A stretch of 39,544 nucleotides of DNA from CAYOBW01 sp964402115 (GTDB taxonomy: Bacteria > Verrucomicrobiota > Kiritimatiellia > UBA8416 > CAYOBW01), in assembly GCA_964402115.1 (NCBI GenBank), contig CAYOBW010000029.1:1-39544 (forward strand). The letters are read 5' to 3'. The notes under the pieces were generated by a model, which did not search any database, was not told the origin of the DNA, and saw only the letters and a program-made list of their open reading frames with translations. Of the stretch, positions 1-6,973 are shown one piece after another. Position 1 is the stretch's first letter. Each line of letters begins with the position of its first letter. The position numbers and the translations under genes were made by a program.

Positions 1-746
1 ATGAATGACGCCATGGCGTTGGCGGGCACATACCGGTGAATGCCAGCGCCCACGCCGATGCCAATCATCACGTAAAGCCACACTTTACCGACAATATCCC
101 GCACGGCATCACGCCCGAGTTGGATACGTGCGGCGGTGTCGAGTTTTTCATCTTCAAGGCCTGCCGTTGATCCTGTTGCATAAACCCAGTCCTCGACATG
201 CCGCTCCATTTTCAATCGACCGATAATCCAGCCCGCCACCATGGCGATGGTCAGGCCCATACCCAGATAGATGGCGGCCACCTTCCACCCGAACATGCCA
301 AAAAGCAGCACCAGCGCGATTTCGTTCACCATGGGCGCTGAAATCAGGAAGGAGAGGGTCACCCCCAGTGGTATCCCTGCCGTCACAAACCCGATAAAGA
401 GCGGTACGGCCGAGCAGGAACAGAACGGCGTCACAATGCCCAGTAAAGCCGCCAGAACATTCCCCACCGATTCGCGCTTGCCCGCCAGTATCCGGCGTGT
501 CCGCTCAGGGGTGAAGAACGACCGGATAATGCCCACGACAAACACAATAAGGGTAAGCAGCATCAACACCTTGGGCGTCTCAAACACAAAGAACTGAAGC
601 GCGGCGGCCAAGTGCTGCCCTCGGGGCAAGCCCAACACCCCATACGTCAGCCAGACAGAGAATGGCTCCAGATTCCAGTACACCAGGCCCCAGAGCAGAA
701 GGAGGCCAATACCCTTTGCGATGAGCGACGATAAACGCCTCGTCAT
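1..746 (-). CDS. Permease, ArsP_1/DUF318 family (partial, runs off left edge)
   Basis: An open frame read leftwards from the ATG at 746-744 stays open to the window edge, so the C-terminal end is missing. About 248 residues are visible. They contain several hydrophobic segments and the motif PFCSCSAVPLF near residues 107-117, followed by a glycine-rich helix and SAPMVNE, which is the hallmark of the ArsP_1 (PF03773) predicted permeases. Members export organoarsenicals or metals, and many sit beside an ArsR regulator, as here. A GAGGCGGGA sequence lies a few bases before the ATG. By eye the codon use is less GC-rich than the genes to the right, which may indicate transfer. The substrate cannot be read from the sequence. 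Confidence 0.85.
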   Translation of the reverse strand, partial: MTRRLSSLIAKGIGLLLLWGLVYWNLEPFSVWLTYGVLGLPRGQHLAAALQFFVFETPKVLMLLTLIVFVVGIIRSFFTPERTRRILAGKRESVGNVLAALLGIVTPFCSCSAVPLFIGFVTAGIPLGVTLSFLISAPMVNEIALVLLFGMFGWKVAAIYLGMGLTIAMVAGWIIGRLKMERHVEDWVYATGSTAGLEDEKLDTAARIQLGRDAVRDIVGKVWLYVMIGIGVGAGIHRYVPANAMASF

Positions 747-771
747 GAATCCCGCCTCGCTGTTCCGCTGA

Positions 772-787
772 GCGAACGCGTGTTCGC
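772..787. promoter_or_regulatory. Inverted repeat upstream of the permease
   Basis: GCGAAC and GTTCGC form perfect 6-base arms around GCGT, 26 bases before the permease start. It could be an operator or a small leader hairpin. A run of eight G follows at 792-799. No partner protein is evident beyond the neighbouring ArsR-type regulator, whose more likely site is at 1278-1297. Confidence 0.35.
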
Positions 788-901
788 AGCCGGGGGGGGT
801 CGCAGAAACCCGCTACCCCTACACCCGGCAAGTTCAGACTCCAAAGTTGCCATCACCAGCCAAACGAAGATCTTCCCCGCCCGACTGCCGCATCCCCCCG
901 C

Positions 902-1231
902 TCATGCCGCGCCCCTCCGCCGCACCACGCGCAGGTGGTCCTTCGCGTTCGTCAGCAGGATCTTTTCCGCGCACGCCAGGAAGTCCGTCACGCAGGGGCA
1001 CCGCAGGGTGTAGAACACCTGCAGGCCACGCTTCTCGTCCTGCACGATGCCGGCATGCCTCAAGACGGCGAGGTGCTTGGAAACCGTTGAGAGATCCGAG
1101 CCGACCGCCTCGCGCAGCTCGCAGACGCACCGCGGGCCGTCGCGCAGCAGGTCCACCATCAGCAGCCGCGACGGGTGCGCCAGCGACTTCACGATCCGGG
1201 CCCGGGCTTGGTAAATTTCCATCCCCTGCAT
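902..1231 (-). CDS. ArsR-family winged-helix transcriptional repressor
   Basis: This 109-residue protein has the size and layout of ArsR/SmtB repressors: an N-terminal helix, ALAHPSRLLMVDLL-type helix, then a helix-turn-helix around VGSDLSTVSKHLAVLRHAGIV and a beta wing (KRGLQVFYTL). Family members bind operator DNA as dimers and release it when metal, metalloid or redox ligands bind. Candidate ligands here are cysteines in RCVCEL and in LRCPCV. The ATG at 1231 is preferred because GGGGAG lies 8 bases upstream; an internal ATG at 1222 has no good site. It is upstream of, and co-oriented with, the permease (155-base gap), so it probably controls that gene and itself. Confidence 0.85.
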   Translation of the reverse strand: MQGMEIYQARARIVKSLAHPSRLLMVDLLRDGPRCVCELREAVGSDLSTVSKHLAVLRHAGIVQDEKRGLQVFYTLRCPCVTDFLACAEKILLTNAKDHLRVVRRRGAA

Positions 1232-1277
1232 ACAGCCTGCTCCCCGCGCGCCGTGGCGCGCTTGCTTCTTGTTGGTT

Positions 1278-1297
1278 ACTTGGCCATATTGCCAAGT
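1278..1297. promoter_or_regulatory. Palindromic operator for the ArsR-type repressor
   Basis: ACTTGGC-CATATT-GCCAAGT has perfect 7-base arms around an AT-rich centre. It sits 46 bases upstream of the arsR-type start, where the promoter should be. Position and symmetry fit an autoregulatory ArsR site; binding is inferred. Confidence 0.55.
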
Positions 1298-1352
1298 ACT
1301 ACCTTCGCCTACAAGAAGAAAGGCGCGCGTTTCTCAAGGCCTTGGCGAAGCG

Positions 1353-1443
1353 GGGGGCTTACATGGCACATAACGGCCGGGGACGGCCGTCTCCAGCGCG
1401 TGGGCAGGCGACGAGGCGTGGAGACCGCGGTCCACCGCCGTTA
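1353..1443. repeat. Hairpin repeat element, copy 1
   Basis: A 73-base core (1371-1443) begins TAACGGC and ends GCCGTTA. Its 25-base arms (1371-1395 and 1419-1443) match at 21 of 25 positions when one is inverted. Each arm itself contains a perfect 10-base palindrome: GACGGCCGTC at 1382-1391 and GACCGCGGTC at 1423-1432. Bases 1353-1415 recur almost unchanged at 39483-39544, including 18 bases outside the core. A run of C at 1447-1454 mirrors the G run at 1352-1357, so the symmetry may extend further. It lies between the divergent arsR-type and iorA promoters. No ORF is carried, so it looks like a dispersed REP- or MITE-like element. Confidence 0.75.
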
Positions 1444-1508
1444 TTGCCCCCCCCTGCGGCATTGGGGCGCTGCAAGGCGCGCCTTTCGCGGCGCGTCAGT
1501 CAGCAGGA

Positions 1509-1538
1509 TTGACTTTACCCCGTGAAAATCCGTATAGA
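1509..1538 (+). promoter_or_regulatory. Promoter of the iorAB-paaK operon
   Basis: TTGACT (1509-1514) and TATAGA (1533-1538) are separated by 18 bases, a sigma70-like arrangement. The predicted start near 1545 gives a leader of about 40 bases before the iorA ATG. Confidence 0.55.
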
Positions 1539-1584
1539 AGGCCGGCGACGTTGAAGGCGAAGCAGAGACCGCTTGGAGACATTC

Positions 1585-3189
1585 ATGGACAAAAGCGAAC
1601 GCTTGCTGTTGACCGGCAATGAGGCGGTGGCCCGCGCCGCCCGGGATGCCGGCGTGGACCTGGGAACCGGCTACCCCGGCACTCCCTCGACCGAGATACT
1701 GGAGACCCTGTCGGCGCTGGGCGGCCGCGCGCAGTGGGCCCCCAACGAAAAAGTGGCGACCGAGGTCGCGCTCGGCGCGGCGTTCGGCAACGGGCTGGCC
1801 ATCACCACGATGAAGCACGTGGGGCTGAACGTGGCTTCCGACGTGCTTTACACGGCCACGCACAGCGGCGTGACCGGCGCGCTGGTGCTCATCGTCGGCG
1901 ACGACCCCGGCATGCACTCCAGCCAGAACGAGCAGGACAGCCGCCGGCATGCCATCGCGTCCGGCACCCCCGTGCTCGAACCGGCCGACTCGCAGGAGGC
2001 CTACGATTTCATGTTCGAGGCGCTGGCCATGTCGCACCGGTGGGGAACCCCGGTGATCCTGCGGTTGACCACGCGCATCAGCCACTCGAAGAGCATCGTG
2101 CTCACGCATCCGGCGCCGCTGGCGCACGAAGGGCCCTTCTTCAAGCATGACCGCCGCTCGCGCGTCATGGTTCCGGGGAACGCCCGGGCGGCGCACCGGC
2201 GGCTGCGGCAGAAGCTGGCGGAGATCGAGGAGTGGAACGAGCAGTGCGCGCTCAACTGCATCCTGGAGGGCGACTCCGAGCTGGGCATCATCACCTCCGG
2301 CGTGGCGGCCATGCACGCGCGCGAAGCCGCGCCGCACGCGCGCATCCTCAAGCTGGGCTCGCCCTACCCGCTGCCCATCCGGAAGGTCCGCGCGTTTGCC
2401 GCCAGCGTCAAGCGCTGCCTGGTGATCGAAGAGGGCGATCCCGTGCTGGTGGAGCTCTGCCGCAACGGCGGGGTGATGGTGCAGGGCAAGGACGAGATGT
2501 ACCGGTTTGGCGAGCTGGATGTGCAGCGTGTCCGCCGCCTGATCGCCGGCGACACGACCCCGGAAGTGTCCGCGCCGCCCGGCAAGCCGCCGCAGCTCTG
2601 CCAGGGTTGCCCGCACCACACGGTGTTCAGCCTGCTCCACAAGCACGACATGATCGTATCCGGGGACATCGGGTGCTACACGCTGGGCGTCATGCCGCCC
2701 TACGAGGCGCTGGACAGCTGCGTGTGCATGGGCGCGTCCATCGGCGTCGCGCTGGGGCTGCGGCACGTCCTGCCGGAGGCACAGGCCCGACGGGTGGTCA
2801 GCGTCATCGGCGACAGCACCTTCGTGCACAGCGGCATCACCGGACTGGTCGAAATGGTGTACAACCCGCCCAGGACCGGGCATGTGGTGCTGATTCTCGA
2901 CAACGGCACGACGGCCATGACCGGCCTGCAGGAGCACCCGGGCACCGGCCGGCAGCTGGATCATCAGGCCACCGGCAAGATCGTCCTCGAGGATGTGGCC
3001 CGGTCGCTGGGCATCCGCCACGTCGTGGTCTTCGATGCGCGCAAAGAGCAGGCGGAACTGGAGCAGACGATCCTGGACGCCGTGGCCGGCAATGAGTTGT
3101 GGGTGATCATTGCCAGGAGCCCGTGCATCCTGGCGGCGAAGCACATCCGGCAGTACGAGAACGCAGCCCGGGAGGCCAGCAAGTCATGA
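1585..3189 (+). CDS. iorA: Indolepyruvate:ferredoxin oxidoreductase, alpha subunit, lacking the ferredoxin domain
   Basis: IorA catalyses thiamine-diphosphate-dependent oxidation of aryl-2-oxoacids (indolepyruvate, phenylpyruvate) to aryl-acyl-CoA, with ferredoxin as acceptor, or the reverse. The protein has 534 residues. The N-terminal pyrimidine-binding part carries GTGYPGTPSTEI (27-38). A CQGCPHH motif lies at 339-345, and the TPP-binding region has GDSTFVHSG and LDNGTTAMTG. The ATG at 1585 is chosen over an upstream TTG because GGAG lies 6 bases before it. Oddity: family members usually run on for some 60 to 90 residues with cysteines for two 4Fe-4S clusters; this one stops soon after ARSPCILAAKH. 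It overlaps iorB by ATGA. Confidence 0.9.
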   Translation: MDKSERLLLTGNEAVARAARDAGVDLGTGYPGTPSTEILETLSALGGRAQWAPNEKVATEVALGAAFGNGLAITTMKHVGLNVASDVLYTATHSGVTGALVLIVGDDPGMHSSQNEQDSRRHAIASGTPVLEPADSQEAYDFMFEALAMSHRWGTPVILRLTTRISHSKSIVLTHPAPLAHEGPFFKHDRRSRVMVPGNARAAHRRLRQKLAEIEEWNEQCALNCILEGDSELGIITSGVAAMHAREAAPHARILKLGSPYPLPIRKVRAFAASVKRCLVIEEGDPVLVELCRNGGVMVQGKDEMYRFGELDVQRVRRLIAGDTTPEVSAPPGKPPQLCQGCPHHTVFSLLHKHDMIVSGDIGCYTLGVMPPYEALDSCVCMGASIGVALGLRHVLPEAQARRVVSVIGDSTFVHSGITGLVEMVYNPPRTGHVVLILDNGTTAMTGLQEHPGTGRQLDHQATGKIVLEDVARSLGIRHVVVFDARKEQAELEQTILDAVAGNELWVIIARSPCILAAKHIRQYENAAREASKS

Positions 3190-3683
3190 GCGACCGAGTC
3201 GTCAACATTGTCATCGCGGGGCTGGGCGGTCAGGGCATCATCACGGCTTCGGATACCCTGTCGGAAGCAGCCTTCCAGGCGGGCCACGCCGTCAAGAAGG
3301 CCGAGGTGCACGGCATGAGCCAGCGGGGCGGCTTCGTGACCAGCGATGTGCGGTACGGCCGCCAGGTGCTGAGTCCCATGGTTCCCGCCGGGGAAGCGGA
3401 CTTCCTCGTCGTGTTCGACGCGAGCCAGACCGAATCCGCGCGGCACATGCTGAAGCAGAACGGCCGGCTCCTGCAGGCCGCCGCCATCGACGTGGCAGCC
3501 CTGCCCAACGCCAGGGCGCTGAACATCGCCATGATGGGAATGCTGAGTGTCTTCCTGGACATTCCGGAGTCCGCCTGGAAGGCCGCCATCCGCCTGAATC
3601 TGGACGAGAAGCTGCACGAGACGAACTTCGTGGCGTTCGCGCGCGGACGGTGCGCGGGAGAGGAGGAGCAGAGGCATGCTTGA
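3186..3683 (+). CDS. iorB: Indolepyruvate:ferredoxin oxidoreductase, beta subunit
   Basis: This 165-residue protein belongs to the 2-oxoacid:acceptor oxidoreductase gamma-type domain family. It shows GLGGQGIITAS near the N terminus and HGMSQRGG at about residue 42, both typical of IorB. It forms the catalytic complex with IorA in the cytoplasm. The ATG at 3186 overlaps the iorA stop (ATGA), which implies translational coupling and argues against an upstream in-frame start at 3099. It is slightly shorter than the usual 180 to 200 residues but has no obvious break. Its 3' end overlaps paaK by 8 bases. Confidence 0.9.
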   Translation: MSDRVVNIVIAGLGGQGIITASDTLSEAAFQAGHAVKKAEVHGMSQRGGFVTSDVRYGRQVLSPMVPAGEADFLVVFDASQTESARHMLKQNGRLLQAAAIDVAALPNARALNIAMMGMLSVFLDIPESAWKAAIRLNLDEKLHETNFVAFARGRCAGEEEQRHA

Positions 3684-5010
3684 ACACTGGAACGATGTGA
3701 ACAGTCCGATCCACCCGGCCAGTGCGCCGGACTACCTGCCCGGCAAGCAATTGCGGGAGGTGCAGTTCCACCGCCTGCAGGTGGTGCTGCGGCGGTCCTA
3801 CGAGCGCGTGGCGTTGTTCCGCCAGAGAATGGAGGCCCGCAGCCTCACGCCCGATAAGATCAAGTCGCTCGAGGACCTCGCGCTGGTCCCGTTCTCCGTC
3901 AAGACCGACCTGCGCGACAAGTACCCGTTCGGTCTCTTTGCCAGCCCGATGCAGGACATCGTCCGCCTGCACGCGTCGAGCGGAACCACGGGCAAACCGA
4001 TCGTAGTGGCCTACACCCAGGGCGATATCGATGTCTGGACGAGCGTCATGGTGCGCACCTTCGCCGCCTGCGGCGTGCGGGCCGGCGACATTGTCCAGAA
4101 CGCCTACGGCTACGGGCTGTTCACCGGCGGCCTGGGGGCACACTACGGCGCCGAGGGGATGGGGGCGACCGTGATCCCCATTTCGGGCGGCAACTCGGAA
4201 CGTCAGATCATGGTGATGAAGGATTTCGGCTCGACGGTGATCTGCTGCACGCCGAGCTATTTCCTGCACCTGGTCGAAGCGGCGGCCAAGGCGGGCATCG
4301 ACATGAAGACCCTGCCCTTGCGGATCGGCGTGTTCGGCGCCGAACCGTGGTCGGACGAGATGCGGACCAGGATCCAGGAAAACAGCGGCATCAGGGCTTA
4401 CGACATCTACGGCCTCTCCGAAATCATCGGGCCGGGAGTGGCCATCGAGTGCTGCATGCAGGCGGGCCTGCACATCTTCGAGGACCATTTCTACCCGGAG
4501 ATCATCAACCCCGAGACGGGCAAGGTGCTGCCCGACGGCGAAACGGGCGAGCTCGTGCTGACGACCCTGAGCAAGCAGGCCATTCCGATGATCCGCTACC
4601 GGACGCGTGACATTACGCGGATCATCGACGAACCCTGTGCCTGCGGCCGCACCATCCGACGCATCGCCCGGATCACCGCGCGCAGCGATGACATGCTCAT
4701 CATCCGCGGCGTGAACGTGTTCCCGTCGCAGATCGAGGAGGCCCTTTTGCGGGTAGAGGGCACGCTCCCGCACTACCAGATCGTGGTCACGCGCGAGCAC
4801 GACCTCGACGACCTGGAAGTCCAGGTCGAGGTAACCAAGGAGTTCTTCACGGACAGCGTGAAGTCCCTCGAGCGCATACGGCAGGTCCTGGGTCGCACCG
4901 TGGAGACCACACTTGGCGTCCGGGCCAAAATCACGCTGGTGGAGCCGCAGACGATCCAGCGCAGCGAGGGCAAGGCCAAGCGTGTGATCGACAAGCGCAA
5001 ACTCGTATAA
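3676..5010 (+). CDS. paaK: Phenylacetate-CoA ligase family protein (AMP-forming), copy 1
   Basis: PaaK activates arylacetates with ATP and CoA through an acyl-adenylate. The 444-residue length is normal. Visible motifs are the phosphate-binding SSGTTGKP (101-108), YGLSE (245-249), RYRTRD (307-312), the hinge region SDDMLIIRGVNVFPSQIEE (337-355), and the C-terminal lysine in GKAKRV. A CxCG pair (CACG, 321-324) is also present, as is common in this family. GGAGGAG precedes the ATG, which overlaps iorB. With IorAB it links arylpyruvate, arylacetyl-CoA and free arylacetate. Exact substrate (phenylacetate, hydroxyphenylacetate, indoleacetate) is unknown. Confidence 0.9.
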   Translation: MLEHWNDVNSPIHPASAPDYLPGKQLREVQFHRLQVVLRRSYERVALFRQRMEARSLTPDKIKSLEDLALVPFSVKTDLRDKYPFGLFASPMQDIVRLHASSGTTGKPIVVAYTQGDIDVWTSVMVRTFAACGVRAGDIVQNAYGYGLFTGGLGAHYGAEGMGATVIPISGGNSERQIMVMKDFGSTVICCTPSYFLHLVEAAAKAGIDMKTLPLRIGVFGAEPWSDEMRTRIQENSGIRAYDIYGLSEIIGPGVAIECCMQAGLHIFEDHFYPEIINPETGKVLPDGETGELVLTTLSKQAIPMIRYRTRDITRIIDEPCACGRTIRRIARITARSDDMLIIRGVNVFPSQIEEALLRVEGTLPHYQIVVTREHDLDDLEVQVEVTKEFFTDSVKSLERIRQVLGRTVETTLGVRAKITLVEPQTIQRSEGKAKRVIDKRKLV

Positions 5011-5040
5011 GCAGCGGATGATGGAGGAAAGGAAACCACT

Positions 5041-5478
5041 ATGAAGACCAAGCAACTGTCGCTGTTCCTGGAGAACAAGCCGGGGCATCTGAGCGCCATC
5101 TGCAGGGCCCTGTCGAAGGCCGGCATCAACATCGCCACCCTGTCGCTGGCCGACACGCAGCAGTTCGGCATCATGCGCCTGATCGTGGAGAAATGGGAGG
5201 CGGCCGCGGAGATCCTCGAGCGGGCCGGGTTCGTCGTCAACGTCACCGAAGTCGTGGCCGTGGAAATCGAGGACAAACCGGGGGGGCTGGCAGCCATTCT
5301 GGAGGTCCTCGAGAAGAGCAACGTCAATATCGAGTACATGTACGCCTTCACCGGCCGGCGGGGCGACAAGGCGATCCTGGTATTCCGTTTCGACGATCCG
5401 GATGTGGCCATCAAGCGCCTGGCGGAGGCCGGAACCAACCCGCTCGCCAGCGTATCCCTCTTCCATCAGGAAGCGTAG
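5041..5478 (+). CDS. Tandem ACT-domain protein
   Basis: The 145-residue protein consists of two ACT domains, about residues 3-70 and 72-140. Each begins with the ligand-loop pattern typical of ACT modules: ENKPGHLSAICRAL and EDKPGGLAAILEVL. ACT domains bind amino acids at dimer interfaces. Genes of this type often sit next to paaK and iorAB. It may sense an aromatic or branched amino acid and modulate a ligase or the oxidoreductase; this is inference because there is no attached catalytic or DNA-binding domain. GGAGGAAAGG lies upstream of the ATG, 30 bases after paaK. Confidence 0.85.
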   Translation: MKTKQLSLFLENKPGHLSAICRALSKAGINIATLSLADTQQFGIMRLIVEKWEAAAEILERAGFVVNVTEVVAVEIEDKPGGLAAILEVLEKSNVNIEYMYAFTGRRGDKAILVFRFDDPDVAIKRLAEAGTNPLASVSLFHQEA

Positions 5479-5547
5479 CAACCTGCGGATTCAGCCCGCG
5501 ATTGCCGGGCCACACGCGTTTCGGCGGGAGAGCGGAGCATTGCCAGG

Positions 5548-6882
5548 ATGAATACCAAGCCACTGATTGAGAATACGCTATGGCAGGTTGAAGAAGCGCT
5601 GCCGCGAGAAACGCTGCGGGAGCTGCAAGTGCAGCGGCTCGCGGCACTCGTGGGCCGTTTGTCTGTGGTTCCGTTCTACCAGGCAGCCTTCCTGAAGGCT
5701 GGCATCACGGCCGACGCCATCCGCTCGCCGGACGATCTGCGCCGCCTGCCTTTCACAACCAAGCAGGACCTGCGAGACCACTATCCCCTCGGCATGCTCG
5801 CCGTGCCCCGCGACCAGGTTTCCCGTTTTCACGGGTCGTCGGGAACCACAGGGAAGCCGACGTTCGTGGCCTACACCCGGCAGGATCTTGAGACGTGGGC
5901 GGATCTGTGCGCGCGCTTTCTCGTGGCCGGCGGGCTGCGCCGCGGGCACACCGTGCAGCTGGCCTTCGGCTACGGCCTGTTCACGGGCGGGTTCGGTCTG
6001 CACCAGGGCGCCGAACGGGCCGGTGCGGCCGTCGTGCCGGCCGGCAGCGGCAACACGGAAAGGCAGCTCATGCTGCTGCAGGATCTGCAAACCGACGTCC
6101 TCGTCTGCACGCCGAGCTACGCGGTCAGAATTGCCGAGGCCTTGCGGGAGCTGGGCAGCCTCCGCGGACGCCTGGCCCTGCGATTCGCCCACTTCGGCGG
6201 CGAGCCGTGGACGGAGGACATGCGGGAGCACATCGAGCGCGAGCTCGGCATCCTGGCGTTCGACAACTACGGGCTCAGCGAGGTGATCGGGCCGGGCGTA
6301 AGCGGCGAATGCTGCTACCGCAACGGCATGCACATCCAGGAGGACCACTTCATGGTGGAGTGCCTGGATCCGGAAACGCTGGAGCCGGTCCCGGACGGCG
6401 AACCGGGCGAACTCGTGTTCACAACGTTGACCAAGCAGGCCTTCCCGCTGATCCGTTATCGGACACGGGACATCGCGGTGCTGCAGCGCGAGCCCTGCCC
6501 GTGCGGGCGTACCGGCGTACGCATGGGACGCGTCACCGGGCGCACCGACGACATGCTGATCATCCGGGGAGTCAACGTGTTTCCCTCGCAGGTCGAGGAG
6601 GCGCTCCTGAAGGTGGAAGGCGCGGCGCCCCAGTACCTGATCGAGGTGAGCCGGCCCGGCGCGCTCGATGAAGTCACCGTACACGTCGAGATGCAGCGGC
6701 AGATCCTGTCCGACAAAATGAGCGACATGCAGGCGCTGCGCGAACGGATTCAGCGCCGGATCCAGGCCGTCGCGTGCGTGCATGCCAACGTGAATCTCGT
6801 CGAACCGGGCGGGCTCGGCCGCTCGGACGGCAAGGCCAAGCGCGTACTCGACAAGCGGAAGGCCCAACCCGCCGCCACGTAA
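5548..6882 (+). CDS. paaK: Phenylacetate-CoA ligase family protein (AMP-forming), copy 2
   Basis: A second intact PaaK of 444 residues, the same length as copy 1 and clearly paralogous. Motifs are retained: GSSGTTGKP (96-104), YGLSE, RYRTRD, TDDMLIIRGVNVFPSQVEE, the CPCG pair and the C-terminal GKAKRVLDKRK lysine region. Two active ligases in one operon suggest two aryl or acyl substrates, or high- and low-affinity forms. It is 69 bases after the ACT gene and is the last gene before a strong terminator. Confidence 0.88.
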   Translation: MNTKPLIENTLWQVEEALPRETLRELQVQRLAALVGRLSVVPFYQAAFLKAGITADAIRSPDDLRRLPFTTKQDLRDHYPLGMLAVPRDQVSRFHGSSGTTGKPTFVAYTRQDLETWADLCARFLVAGGLRRGHTVQLAFGYGLFTGGFGLHQGAERAGAAVVPAGSGNTERQLMLLQDLQTDVLVCTPSYAVRIAEALRELGSLRGRLALRFAHFGGEPWTEDMREHIERELGILAFDNYGLSEVIGPGVSGECCYRNGMHIQEDHFMVECLDPETLEPVPDGEPGELVFTTLTKQAFPLIRYRTRDIAVLQREPCPCGRTGVRMGRVTGRTDDMLIIRGVNVFPSQVEEALLKVEGAAPQYLIEVSRPGALDEVTVHVEMQRQILSDKMSDMQALRERIQRRIQAVACVHANVNLVEPGGLGRSDGKAKRVLDKRKAQPAAT

Positions 6883-6921
6883 CAGGCGTGACAGGCGCCG
6901 GGAACGGCGGCTCAAACAGAA

Positions 6922-6960
6922 ACGCCGCGGGAAGCTGTTTCCCGCGGCGTCTCTTTTCTC
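6922..6960. terminator. Bidirectional intrinsic terminator
   Basis: ACGCCGCGGGAA (6922-6933) pairs perfectly with TTCCCGCGGCGT (6939-6950) over a 5-base loop, followed by CTCTTTTCTC. Read on the other strand the stem is followed by TTTCTGTTTG. It lies between convergent paaK2 and the porin gene and can end both transcripts. Confidence 0.9.
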
Positions 6961-6973
6961 GCAAGCGCCTCGA

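Noticed and set aside
271..597. A plus-strand frame of 108 residues at the left end
   Set aside because: It is antisense to the permease, whose membrane motifs are clear on the minus strand.
792..799. Run of eight G (and eight C at 1447-1454) as phase-variable tracts
   Set aside because: Both are outside coding sequence and short; the second is more simply the mirror of the repeat's outer G run.
3292..5481. A 729-residue minus-strand frame across iorB, paaK and the ACT gene
   Set aside because: Shadow of well-recognised plus-strand genes; no family resemblance.
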